Shown here: piece by piece, positions 53,771-62,843 of the stretch
Position numbering within the stretch: position 1 is the stretch's first letter
Layout: every line of letters begins with the position of its first letter
DNA from: Halomonas sp. GT
GTDB lineage: Bacteria > Pseudomonadota > Gammaproteobacteria > Pseudomonadales > Halomonadaceae
Direction: 5' to 3'
Assembly: GCF_002082565.1 (NCBI RefSeq)
Contig: NZ_CP020562.1
Coordinates: 248,001 to 312,000, forward strand
DNA: 64,000 nt
The notes under the pieces: generated by a model
Told to the model about the DNA's origin: nothing
Seen by the model: only the letters and a program-made list of their open reading frames with translations
Database searches by the model: none
Position numbers and translations under genes: made by a program

Positions 53771-56365
53771 ATGTCCCAGACGTTGAGCTGTTTCGGATCT
53801 CGCTCATCTTCTACTCAAAAGGGAGCACTGTGCGCTCTAGCCCAGCTTATGTCGGGAACATTACTGCTGGGCGGATGTTTAGCAGCAACCCCGTTATCGG
53901 CTGAGACACTGATCGTTGGTGTGTATCACAATCCGCCAAAACTCTTCGCTGACGACGAAGGTCGCCCGCGTGGTGTGCTAGGCGATCTTTTACAAGCGAT
54001 TGCCAAAGAAGAGCAGTGGCAGCTCGAAAGCCTTCAGTGTGACTTCCAACATTGTCTTACGCTGTTAGAGGAAGGAGATATTGACTTACTTCCTGATGTT
54101 GCCTGGAGTGAAGATCGTGCTCAGCGCATGATGTTTCATGAAGAGCCGGTGATGCATAGTTGGTCACAGCTTTACCAGCGTGAAGGGCCTGAGGTTAACG
54201 CGATATTTGATCTTGAGCAGCAGCGTGTTGCGGTGGTTTCTGGGTCGGTTCAACAGGATTATTTGGCAGCGGTAACTGAGCGTTTTGATATCAACGTTAC
54301 TTGGCTACCCGTGAGTAGTTTCGCTAAGGGATTTCAGGCCGTTGCTGATGGCGATGCAGACCTTGTGGCCGCAAATCATCTATTCGGCGACTGGCGGGCT
54401 CACGATTATGGGTTGCGTGATACACCAGTTATTTTTCAACCAGCAAGGCTTTTTTATGCTGCCTCACCTCAACTTTCTGATGAGATACTTAATCGTATCG
54501 ATGATGTTTTACGTCTCTGGAAGCAGGATAGTGGCTCTATTTATTATGAAACGTTAAGTGCATGGCGAGCTAAGTCAACCCCATCACAATTAACTCCCAC
54601 ATGGATATGGTGGGGGGGTGGTTTACTTATTTTGCTGCTTGTTTTAGCGCTTTTAGGCAACATACTGCTTAAGAAACTTAACCGAGACCAGTTAACTAAT
54701 CATGAGGCGCTATTGGCGACTATTTTAGATAGTGTAGATGCCTTTATCTATATTAAATCTCCCTCGCTAAAGTATCGTTACGTCAATCGTCGAATAAGCG
54801 AACTTTTTAATCAGTCCACAGAAAATATTGTTGGAAAGCGTGATGCTGATTTTTTTGATGCCGAAAGCGCCGAGGCAACAAGAAAAATCGATCAAAATGT
54901 TTTAGATTCAGGCAAAAAAGTAACGATTGAAGAGCATAGTATGCTGCAGGGTGAGGAGCATGTACGCACTTTTCTTTCTATTAAGATGCCGTTAACCATG
55001 GCGCCAGGTGAAGCGCCTAGCTTATGCGGTATCTCTACCGAGCTTACTGAATATCTGGAAATGCAATCTAAAACCCATCGCCTAGCGTTTTATGATGCAT
55101 TAACAGGTCTCCCAAATCGTCGGCGCCTTATGGAATTATTGGCTGATGTCACGGATCAAAGTAATTGCACAACAAACTTCAGCGCGATATTTATCGTTGA
55201 TTTAGATAATTTTAGATTAGTGAATGACATTCAGGGCCACGAGAGTGGTGATCAATTACTGATTAATGTTGCCGAAAGATTGCAAATACACTTGCCCCAG
55301 GAGGCAACCGTTGCTCGTTTTAGTAGCGATGAGTTTGTCGTGCTCTTAAATACGTTAGGCGAGCAGCAAAGCAAAGCAACACACAAGGCTGAACGCCTTG
55401 CAAGACAGCTCTTAGAGGCGGTTGCTAAGCTGCGTAACGACCGTGCACTGCCGATTACTGCCAGCATTGGTATTTCATTGTTTAAGTGCTTGGGGTTGAG
55501 TGTAAACAGTGTTTTACAACAAGCAGACATGGCGCTACAACAAGCCAAAGCGGCTGGCGGTAATACGTTGCGCTTTTTTAATATGGAAATGCAAACTAGC
55601 GTGCTGGAGCGAGCCAGGCTTGAGGGGGACCTGCATCAAGCCTTAGAGCGTGATGAGCTGTCGCTACATTATCAAGTGCAGGTCGATCACCAAGGTGTCA
55701 CTACGGGCGTTGAGGCTCTGTTGCGCTGGTATCACCCACAGCGTGGCTGGGTATCACCAGCCACCTTTATTCCTCTGGCGGAAGAGAATGGGTTGATCCT
55801 GCCTATTGGGTACTGGGTGTTGAAGTCAGCCTGTGAGCAATTAGCAAAATGGGCACAGCAACCTGCGTATTCAGCACTCACTATCTCAGTTAACGTGAGT
55901 TCGGTGCAGTTCCAGCAACCTGAATTTGTGCGCGATGTAGAAGGCTTGTTAGCACAAACCCAAGCCCCACCAAGCCGTTTAGTGTTGGAGGTAACAGAAA
56001 GTCTGTTGATGAGTGAGCCCACGCGAGTCCGCAGCACTATGCTAAAGCTTCGTTCCCAAGGCATTCGCTTCGCGCTGGATGATTTTGGCACAGGCTATTC
56101 GTCGCTGAGCTACCTAAAGCGCTTACCGCTGGATGAGTTGAAGATTGATCAGTCGTTTATTCGTGAATTGCTAACAGACAAGACCGATGCGGCGATTGTG
56201 GATACCACTATCCTTTTAGCGGTCAGTCTTGGCTTGACTGTGGTGGCTGAAGGCGTCGAGAAGAAAGAGCAGTTTGATTGGCTTAAAGGCCATGGCTGCT
56301 ACCGCTACCAGGGCTATTTATTTGGTCGCCCGACGCCAATTGAGTATTTATTTGAGACGTACTAA
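53771..56365 (+). CDS. Periplasmic-sensor PAS-GGDEF-EAL protein
   Basis: An 864-aa inner-membrane c-di-GMP protein. After an N-terminal export signal, a periplasmic SBP_bac_3-like sensor domain spans about 45-270 (ETLIVGVYHNPPKLFADDEG). One TM helix follows near 277-298. Then come a PAS domain (about 312-425), a GGDEF domain with degenerate site (DALTGLPNRRRLMELL, then RFSSDEFVVLL) and an EAL domain (about 605-855) with EALLRW, EVTESLL, DDFGTGYSSLSYL and AEGVE. The SSDEF site suggests no cyclase activity; the EAL site looks intact. It therefore likely degrades c-di-GMP on binding a small periplasmic ligand. Confidence 0.9.
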   Translation: MSQTLSCFGSRSSSTQKGALCALAQLMSGTLLLGGCLAATPLSAETLIVGVYHNPPKLFADDEGRPRGVLGDLLQAIAKEEQWQLESLQCDFQHCLTLLEEGDIDLLPDVAWSEDRAQRMMFHEEPVMHSWSQLYQREGPEVNAIFDLEQQRVAVVSGSVQQDYLAAVTERFDINVTWLPVSSFAKGFQAVADGDADLVAANHLFGDWRAHDYGLRDTPVIFQPARLFYAASPQLSDEILNRIDDVLRLWKQDSGSIYYETLSAWRAKSTPSQLTPTWIWWGGGLLILLLVLALLGNILLKKLNRDQLTNHEALLATILDSVDAFIYIKSPSLKYRYVNRRISELFNQSTENIVGKRDADFFDAESAEATRKIDQNVLDSGKKVTIEEHSMLQGEEHVRTFLSIKMPLTMAPGEAPSLCGISTELTEYLEMQSKTHRLAFYDALTGLPNRRRLMELLADVTDQSNCTTNFSAIFIVDLDNFRLVNDIQGHESGDQLLINVAERLQIHLPQEATVARFSSDEFVVLLNTLGEQQSKATHKAERLARQLLEAVAKLRNDRALPITASIGISLFKCLGLSVNSVLQQADMALQQAKAAGGNTLRFFNMEMQTSVLERARLEGDLHQALERDELSLHYQVQVDHQGVTTGVEALLRWYHPQRGWVSPATFIPLAEENGLILPIGYWVLKSACEQLAKWAQQPAYSALTISVNVSSVQFQQPEFVRDVEGLLAQTQAPPSRLVLEVTESLLMSEPTRVRSTMLKLRSQGIRFALDDFGTGYSSLSYLKRLPLDELKIDQSFIRELLTDKTDAAIVDTTILLAVSLGLTVVAEGVEKKEQFDWLKGHGCYRYQGYLFGRPTPIEYLFETY

Positions 56366-56407
56366 AAAGCCCGCGCAGCACGTGTTAGCACTGGGCGCGG
56401 GCTTTTT
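56364..56407. terminator. Bidirectional terminator between sensor gene and nhaD
   Basis: AAAAAGCCCGCGC (56364-56376) pairs with GCGCGGGCTTTTT (56395-56407). The stem is GC-rich with A and T runs on either side, between convergent genes. Confidence 0.9.
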
Positions 56408-56433
56408 GAGCTTGACCTGATTACAGCTGTTCG

Positions 56434-57912
56434 TTAACCAAAGACGGCAAAGCTATCGGCGTTAAGCCACAGATGTACAAGGATACTGGCGACGTAGCCG
56501 AGAAAAATAACGGGTGCCCAGCGTAGGTGGCCCATAAAGGTGTAAGCGCCGCGCGCTTGGCCCATTACCGCAACCCCCGCTGCCGAGCCGATTGAGAGTA
56601 AGCTTCCCCCTACACCGGCCGTCAACGTAATCAGCAACCAATGCCCGTGAGACATTTCCGGCTCCATGGTCAGTACTGCGAACATTACCGGAATGTTATC
56701 GACTACTGCTGATACAACCCCCAAGACAATATTTGCCCAGGTGGCGTTCCAACCGGTGTAAAGCGCTTCGGAAAGCAGTCCAAGGTAGCCCATAAAGCCA
56801 AGGCCACCCACGCACATAACAACCCCGTAGAAGAACAGTAGCGTATCCCACTCAGCACGGGCGACACGGTTGAAAACATCAAACGGTACCACGCCACCTA
56901 ACTGCTCTAGCTTCTTATTGTCGCCTCGGCGGCTGTAGCGTTCACGTTTGCGCTCCAGCGAGCGGGGTAGGCTGCGGCGCAGGTAATAGCCGAAAAACTG
57001 TAGGTAGCCAAGACCAGTCATCATGCCGAGTACAGGCGGCAAGTGTAGTAGCGTATGGCACATTACAGCAGTGGCAATAGTGATCAAAAACAGCGCAATA
57101 ATTCGCCGTGCACCGCGTTTGAGCCACACATCTTCATAAACGCTGCTTGGCTTCTGGTCCTTAATAAACATGCTCATAATGACAGCAGGAATCAGGAAGT
57201 TAACCAAGGAGGGCAGGAATAGGATGAAAAACTCCTGGAACTGAATAATACCTGCCTGCCAGACCATCAGCGTGGTGATGTCGCCAAAGGGGCTAAAGGC
57301 ACCGCCAGCATTGGCTGCCACCACAACATTGATGCAAGCGACATTAATAAAGCGCTTATCACCTTCAGCAACTTTAGTGATAACGGCACACATTAGCAGT
57401 GCTGTGGTTAAGTTATCGGCAATTGGAGATAGCACAAAGGCAAGGCCGCCCGTAAGCCAGAACAGCTGGCGGTAGCTAAAGCCTTTACGCAGCATCCATG
57501 AGCGCAGGGCATCAAATACACGACGCTCCTCCATGGCGTTGATATACGTCATGGCCACCAACAGGAACAGCATTAGCTCGGTGAACTCTAAAAGCGTCAC
57601 ACGAAACGCATATTCTGACGTTTCGGACATGCCGTTTTGAACGTACACCCAGCCAATGAGTCCCCAAATAATACCAGCAGCAACCAGTACCGGCTTAGAC
57701 TTGCGCATATGGATTTTTTCTTCTGCCATGACTAGCGCATAGGCCAGCACGAAGATCGCAACAGCGAAAAATCCAACGGTAGTAGAGGTTAGGTCGATAT
57801 CTCCAGTTACTGCAAAGGCGGAAGGGCTAATAAATAATAGTAAGGCTGCTAACAAAAAAGGCCAGCAACGAGAGACTCGGAGCTGGCCTGGGTCATGATG
57901 TAACGTCAGCAT
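56434..57912 (-). CDS. nhaD: Na+/H+ antiporter NhaD
   Basis: A 492-aa inner-membrane antiporter of the NhaD group, which expels Na+ (or Li+) at alkaline pH in halophiles. It has about 12-13 helices. Family motifs are ELTELMLFLLVAMTYINAMEER-like FTELMLFLLVAMTYINAM, LSPIADNLTTALLM, AANAGGAFSPFGDITTLMVW and SAVVDNIPVMFAVLTM. A signal-like hydrophobic N terminus is followed by VTGDIDLTST. It is convergent with the GGDEF-EAL gene. This is the second Na+/H+-type antiporter in the window. Confidence 0.92.
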   Translation of the reverse strand: MLTLHHDPGQLRVSRCWPFLLAALLLFISPSAFAVTGDIDLTSTTVGFFAVAIFVLAYALVMAEEKIHMRKSKPVLVAAGIIWGLIGWVYVQNGMSETSEYAFRVTLLEFTELMLFLLVAMTYINAMEERRVFDALRSWMLRKGFSYRQLFWLTGGLAFVLSPIADNLTTALLMCAVITKVAEGDKRFINVACINVVVAANAGGAFSPFGDITTLMVWQAGIIQFQEFFILFLPSLVNFLIPAVIMSMFIKDQKPSSVYEDVWLKRGARRIIALFLITIATAVMCHTLLHLPPVLGMMTGLGYLQFFGYYLRRSLPRSLERKRERYSRRGDNKKLEQLGGVVPFDVFNRVARAEWDTLLFFYGVVMCVGGLGFMGYLGLLSEALYTGWNATWANIVLGVVSAVVDNIPVMFAVLTMEPEMSHGHWLLITLTAGVGGSLLSIGSAAGVAVMGQARGAYTFMGHLRWAPVIFLGYVASILVHLWLNADSFAVFG

Positions 57913-58366
57913 GGCGTGTTTATCCTTATATTGGTTAAAAGGTAGGGGGAATAAGCGGCGTTAGTTTAACAAGCTATATTGCATTGCAATACGGAATTAA
58001 ACCGAATGAAATGCTTTGATAAGCAAGTCATTACGTCTTTTTTTTGGAAATTATCCATTTAGCTAATAGTAATATGCTCAAATAAATGTAAAGAGTTTAA
58101 TCGCAAATTAGATAAATATAAGAAGTTTTCGATACCTGTTGGCCAGTGGCGCTTTGTAGGTATATTTGCCGCTTGTGAGTCGGTCTTCAGGCTGCCTTAG
58201 ACTTACGAAGTATGTTCATCAATATAGATGGCCAATATTGATGGTTGCGTTGGCATGGAGGATTATTATCACACACCCAAAGGCTTGGGTTTTGCCTTTT
58301 GTAACTGCTTTTAGTCAATAAAAACGAGGCCACGCAGTTGGCCACTGGACATGTTAAGGAACTCAT
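57913..58366. promoter_or_regulatory. AT-rich regulatory gap between nhaD and TRAP genes
   Basis: These 454 bp between divergent nhaD and TAXI genes contain no ORF of useful size. They are AT-rich around 58020-58140. An inverted repeat, ATCAATAT (58218-58225) and ATATTGAT (58235-58242), could be an operator. A short hairpin CCCAA/TTGGG at 58276-58289 followed by TTTT looks like a weak terminator or leader element. Confidence 0.4.
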
Positions 58367-59344
58367 ATGCATCAATCAATTCGCTCCTTTTGCCGCACGC
58401 TAGGCGTCTCGGCCGCTACGCTCGCCCTTGCCACTGCTGCAGTAACAGCGCAAGCAGAAACACGGGTTACCTACAAGTCAGCATCGGCGGGAACTGCCTA
58501 CTACCAGATGGGCGTTGAACTTTCCGAGGCGGTGCGCCAAGGCACTGACGATTCCATTATTCTGACATTAGAAGAGAGTCAGGGCTCGGTGCAGAATGTG
58601 ATGGAGGTGATGGCGCGGCAAGGTCATTATGTATTCACTACGCCGCCAGCCTTAGTTGAGCAAGCCATGGCAGGCGAAGGGCCGTTTGCTGAGCGTCAGC
58701 ATCCTCGCTTCCAGGAAATTCGTGGTCTGTTTCCTATACCTTCTATCACCATGCATTTTGTGATCGCAGGCGATGGCGGTGTAACCGATATGGCTGCGCT
58801 TGAAGATAAGCACATTTTGATTGGTCGCGGCACCTTTGGTGCTCGTGAAGCTACTCGGTATCTAGAGCTGTTTGGGCTGGAAGAGAAAGTGCGTATTGCT
58901 GACGCTTCTATTGGAAGTGGGCCGGATGCGTTAAAAAACGGCCAAATTGATGCCTTTGTAACAGCCAGTTCTTTCCCAACCCCGAATGTGATTGAAACGG
59001 CTGCCAGCATGCCAATCACCCTGGTCAGCTTTAGCGATGAGCAGATAGAGCAAACAGGCGCTGCTCGTCAGACGATTCCTGGTGGCACGTACCCAGGCGT
59101 GGATGAGGATGTTCAAACCACGTCGCTGCCGGTCATCGCTTATACAACCTCACAAATGGATGACGAGACCGCGTATGCCCTGACAAAAACCTTTTGGGAG
59201 CGTCGCGATGCCATGGCTGAAGAAACGGCTTGGTGGAGCAGTATCTCGCCGGACATGCTGAGTAATATGACGGGTACGCTGCACCCCGGTGCGCTGCGTT
59301 ATTATGAAGAAGCGGGAGTCGATGTGCCTGACGAACTTCGATAA
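58367..59344 (+). CDS. TAXI family TRAP transporter substrate-binding protein
   Basis: A 325-aa periplasmic TAXI-type binding protein with signal peptide ending AVTAQA. The mature protein starts ETRVTYKSASAGTAYYQMGVELSEAV, the TAXI opening, and continues with ESQGSVQNVMEVM, IGRGTFGAREATRYLELFG and IGSGPDALKNGQIDAFV. It delivers an organic acid or amino acid to the permease encoded next. Ligand unknown. GTTAAGGAACTC supplies a ribosome-binding site. Confidence 0.92.
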   Translation: MHQSIRSFCRTLGVSAATLALATAAVTAQAETRVTYKSASAGTAYYQMGVELSEAVRQGTDDSIILTLEESQGSVQNVMEVMARQGHYVFTTPPALVEQAMAGEGPFAERQHPRFQEIRGLFPIPSITMHFVIAGDGGVTDMAALEDKHILIGRGTFGAREATRYLELFGLEEKVRIADASIGSGPDALKNGQIDAFVTASSFPTPNVIETAASMPITLVSFSDEQIEQTGAARQTIPGGTYPGVDEDVQTTSLPVIAYTTSQMDDETAYALTKTFWERRDAMAEETAWWSSISPDMLSNMTGTLHPGALRYYEEAGVDVPDELR

Positions 59345-59431
59345 AAGTTGCCTTAGTAGCGTTTTTTGGCACTGATAATACGCAACGGTCTGTAGGCCGT
59401 TGCGTTGTTTTATAAGGATAGGCAACTCGGC

Positions 59432-61234
59432 ATGCATGCTTTTTTTTCGTCTCAAACGGCTGATAACGCCACACCTAATGCGGTGGCGTCCCCTGGTTGG
59501 ATTGCGTTAGGTGTCATTAGCGTTGGGTTTCATTTAGGGCTTATTTTTTACGGTTTAACGCCTGCCCTGGTGAGTAGGCCATTGCATATGGCGCTACTGC
59601 TGCCATGGGTGTTGATTTATATGGCTAAAACGCCTTTTCAGCGCATTAGTGGCTGGGGGCTGACGCTATTAGGGATAGCAGCTTGCGCCTACATCGCGCT
59701 TAACGAAGCCACGCTTGCGAATCAGTATGGCTTTATTGATACCCATCTGCAGATGGCGATTGGTCTTTTCTTAATTATGCTGGCCCTGGAGGCGGCAAGA
59801 CGTGCGATTGGTTGGCCGCTGCCGTTGGTTGCACTAGTGGCACTGCTTTACGGGGCCTTCGGGCAGTTCGTGCCGGGGGCGTTTGGTCACCCTGGTTTGC
59901 CACTGCAAAGCATGGTGGGCTCATTGACGATTGCAGAAGGAGGGCTTTGGGGCTCGCTAACGGGGGTTAGCGTGGGTGTCGTGGCTATCTTTGTTATCTT
60001 TGGTGCGGTGCTTAATGCTGGCGAAGCTGGCCAAGGTTTCATGAATTTAGCGAGTGCCGTTGCTGGGCGCTTAACCGGCGGTGCGGCTAAAGTGTCGGTG
60101 ATTTCGTCGGCGCTGATGGGGTCCATTTCAGGCTCAGCCTCAGCGAACGTTGCCTCTACTGGGGCAATTACGATTCCCTCTATGGTACGTTTGCGCTACC
60201 CGCGTTCGTTTGCGGGCGCGGTAGAAGCGGTGGCGTCTTCAGGCGGGCAAATAATGCCACCGCTGATGGGGGCGGGTGCATTTGTCATGGTAGAGCTGAC
60301 AGGCACGCCCTACACACAAATCATGGCAGCAGCAACGCTACCGGCCGTGCTCTATTTTCTGACGGTATGGATGGGAATTAATGCCTACGCGACGCGTCAT
60401 GATTTGCAGCCGATTGATGTCAGCGAGCAGCCAGCTGCCAAAGAAGTACTCATCACGTCACTCTTTTTTGCGGTGCCGTTTGTACTGCTGTTAGAGCGTA
60501 TTTTTAACGGCGGATACACACCTCAATATGCCGCTAGTATTGCGATATTTGCTGGCGCAGCGTTGTTGCTGGTCGATGTTACGCTGCGTTTCTCAATCAC
60601 TGGGTTTGCAAATCGCTTAGCGGATGCGGTGGTTACCGCTGGGCGGCAAATTGCCACCATTGGCGCGATTATTTTGTGTGCCTCTCTGGTGATTGGTGTG
60701 CTCTCGTTAACAGGCCTTGGCGTAAAGATCACGTCGGGTATCTTATCGCTCTCCAATGACCTGCTATGGCCTGCGCTGTTGTTAACCGCACTGGCCTGCC
60801 TGATTTTGGGAATGGAGGTGCCAACAACAGCAGCCTATGTGATTTGTGTGTCGGTGGCGGGGCCAGCGCTTATATCACTCGGATTAGAGCCGTTATTGGC
60901 GCACCTGTTTGTGTTTTGGTACGCGCTACTTTCGACGATTACGCCGCCTGTCTGTGGAGGCGTATTCATTGCGGCTGGAATGGTAGGTGAAAACTGGCTC
61001 AAAGTAGCGCTTAAAGCGATGGCCTTGGGAATAGGGCTGTACATCATTCCGTTGGCGATGGTCGCGAACCCTGATGTTATCCAGCTTGCCTTTAATCCAG
61101 CGGGCGCCTTGCTCGATGGATTAAAAATAGCCGTTGGATTAACGGCTATTTCGTTTGGTGTCATCGCCCGAAAAGCCATTTGGCTTCGCGTAATACTCGT
61201 GGTGACGGGCGCCGCAGTTATCTTTCTCGTTTAA
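59432..61234 (+). CDS. TRAP transporter fused 4TM/12TM permease
   Basis: A 600-aa inner-membrane permease that joins the small DctQ-like part and the large DctM part, the form that pairs with TAXI proteins. The large subunit shows LMGSISGSASANVASTGAITIPSM, GQIMPPLMGAGAFVMVE and TAAYVICVSVAGPAL. The start at 59432 (MHAFFSSQTADN) is preferred to an upstream TTG. The 3' end overlaps the convergent gene by 96 nt. Uptake is Na+ driven in characterised TRAP systems. Confidence 0.92.
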   Translation: MHAFFSSQTADNATPNAVASPGWIALGVISVGFHLGLIFYGLTPALVSRPLHMALLLPWVLIYMAKTPFQRISGWGLTLLGIAACAYIALNEATLANQYGFIDTHLQMAIGLFLIMLALEAARRAIGWPLPLVALVALLYGAFGQFVPGAFGHPGLPLQSMVGSLTIAEGGLWGSLTGVSVGVVAIFVIFGAVLNAGEAGQGFMNLASAVAGRLTGGAAKVSVISSALMGSISGSASANVASTGAITIPSMVRLRYPRSFAGAVEAVASSGGQIMPPLMGAGAFVMVELTGTPYTQIMAAATLPAVLYFLTVWMGINAYATRHDLQPIDVSEQPAAKEVLITSLFFAVPFVLLLERIFNGGYTPQYAASIAIFAGAALLLVDVTLRFSITGFANRLADAVVTAGRQIATIGAIILCASLVIGVLSLTGLGVKITSGILSLSNDLLWPALLLTALACLILGMEVPTTAAYVICVSVAGPALISLGLEPLLAHLFVFWYALLSTITPPVCGGVFIAAGMVGENWLKVALKAMALGIGLYIIPLAMVANPDVIQLAFNPAGALLDGLKIAVGLTAISFGVIARKAIWLRVILVVTGAAVIFLV

Positions 61235-61774
61235 AAGCAACGGCGAAGAGGTCGGTAACGGGGTGGTGGAATACACCACCCAGGTATCTAGCGCAGGTCC
61301 CAGTGACTGGAGAAGCTTAAGTTGTTCAGGCGCTTGATTGACGATTTCTTCAGCGCAAATCCCTGCCTCAAAGACACCCGCTAGCAAGCCTTCTGCCACG
61401 GCAACCGTCGTGGGTGCTTCGATAATATCGCCAAAGCTGCTTAAATCTGTGTAGTAGCGGGTAGCTGGTTGAATAGCCATATGACGAGGAGTGGCAATAC
61501 TACGCTGAGCAACTAACGCTAAAGGCTTGCTGCCTGCAATAAAAACATCAACCGGATAGGCTCGGTGCATATAGCGGCCTACGCAATCGCTGTGGGCGAA
61601 GTGGGCGGTGCACTGGAGCACATGGCTCACTTGCCCCTCAACCAGCGCTTCAAACGCCTCTTCAAACTGTTCGAAAAGCTGAAGGTTCGTGGATGGCTGA
61701 CCATGCTTCGCTAAATAGCGCAGAGCAATTAATTCATGATTGTTGCCGCTAGGACCGAGGGTGGCAATCTGCAC
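61139..61774 (-). CDS. BacA-like (prephenate decarboxylase family) protein
   Basis: A 211-aa protein resembling Bacillus BacA and prephenate dehydratase-like folds: IATLGPSGNNHELIALRYL, LQLFEQFEEAFEALVEGQVSHVL, and APTTVAVAEGLLAGVFEAGICAEEIV. BacA decarboxylates prephenate in bacilysin synthesis; no other bacilysin genes are here, so the true reaction may differ. It sits directly beside a TAXI-TRAP transporter, convergent with the permease gene, so it could act on the imported compound. About 30 C-terminal residues are encoded antisense to the permease 3' end. Confidence 0.65.
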   Translation of the reverse strand: MQIATLGPSGNNHELIALRYLAKHGQPSTNLQLFEQFEEAFEALVEGQVSHVLQCTAHFAHSDCVGRYMHRAYPVDVFIAGSKPLALVAQRSIATPRHMAIQPATRYYTDLSSFGDIIEAPTTVAVAEGLLAGVFEAGICAEEIVNQAPEQLKLLQSLGPALDTWVVYSTTPLPTSSPLLLNEKDNCGARHHEYYAKPNGFSGDDTKRNSR

Positions 61775-61784
61775 AGCTAATTCC

Positions 61785-62741
61785 TCAGAAGATTGTAAAA
61801 CTTAGCGTAAGGTAGGCTGCATAGCCGCTCAGCAGAGCAGCTCCTTCCCAGCGAGATAGCCGCATGCCTGTGTAAAGAAATAGTAGCAATGCGCCTGCTG
61901 CTCCCAGCATCATCCATTGGTCAAACTGACTTACTCGCTCGGCAATAGGCAGGGGCTGTAGAAAAGCTGATATACCTAAGATACCTAGGAGGTTGAAAAT
62001 ATTGCTGCCCAGAATGTTTCCGACAGCTACATCAGCGTGGCGGCGAAGCGCCGCAATCACCGATACCGCCATTTCGGGTAACGAAGTTCCCACCGCAACA
62101 ATCGTTAAGCCAATAACTGCTTCGGAAATGCCCATGGCTTGGGCTAAACCAATAGCACCATAAAGTAACAACTGTGAGCCTCCTATCAACATAGCAAGCC
62201 CTACTATAAGTGCCGTCACTATCATGGTTGTTGAATTTGGAATTGCAGTGAGTTCGTCTGCTTCTGCGCTGTGCATTTCAGCCGCGGGAAGTGGTTGGGC
62301 ACGTTCGGTGCGATATGCCCAAATGAGGTAAGCCGTCAACGCGGCTAGCAAAACTGCTGCATCCCAGCGGCCGAGGGCACCACTCCAGGCCAGAGCAATA
62401 AATAGCAGGCTAGCGCCGACGACCACGACACCGTCTCGTCTTAACGCCAGCGGTTGTACTGACATCGGGCAAATGACCGCGCAAAGACCAAGAATCAGCA
62501 GTATGTTACCTATATTGCTACCCACGATATTACCAACGGCAATATCTGGTTGTTGGCGAATGGCAGCATCTATGGAAACAACCAGTTCGGGAGCAGATGT
62601 ACCAAAACCAACGACGACGAGACCTGTTAACAGCGGAGAGACCCCTATCCGTTTAGCGCCAGCAACAGCGCCACGGATGAGAGCTTCACCTCCCAGCGTT
62701 AATAGTACGATACCAGCGAGTAAACTTATTCCATACAGCAT
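61785..62741 (-). CDS. Calcium/sodium antiporter (CaCA family, YrbG-like)
   Basis: A 318-aa inner-membrane CaCA exchanger with about ten helices and two inverted alpha repeats. Repeat 1 is GLVVVGFGTSAPELVVSI with GNIVGSNIGNILLILG; repeat 2 is GLTIVAVGTSLPEMAVSV with GNILGSNIFNLLGILG. The acidic residues (APE, LPE) coordinate the cation. It likely exchanges Ca2+ for Na+ or H+. It lies 10 nt upstream of the BacA-like gene on the same strand. Confidence 0.92.
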   Translation of the reverse strand: MLYGISLLAGIVLLTLGGEALIRGAVAGAKRIGVSPLLTGLVVVGFGTSAPELVVSIDAAIRQQPDIAVGNIVGSNIGNILLILGLCAVICPMSVQPLALRRDGVVVVGASLLFIALAWSGALGRWDAAVLLAALTAYLIWAYRTERAQPLPAAEMHSAEADELTAIPNSTTMIVTALIVGLAMLIGGSQLLLYGAIGLAQAMGISEAVIGLTIVAVGTSLPEMAVSVIAALRRHADVAVGNILGSNIFNLLGILGISAFLQPLPIAERVSQFDQWMMLGAAGALLLFLYTGMRLSRWEGAALLSGYAAYLTLSFTIF

Positions 62742-62843
62742 GCTATCCCTTCTCTTTTTGTGTTCACTCAGGCGTTATCCCAAGTGTCGGCTTCTCACAC
62801 GTTAGTTGGGATCGCGGCGTCTGCAAGTCAATTTATCGACGTC

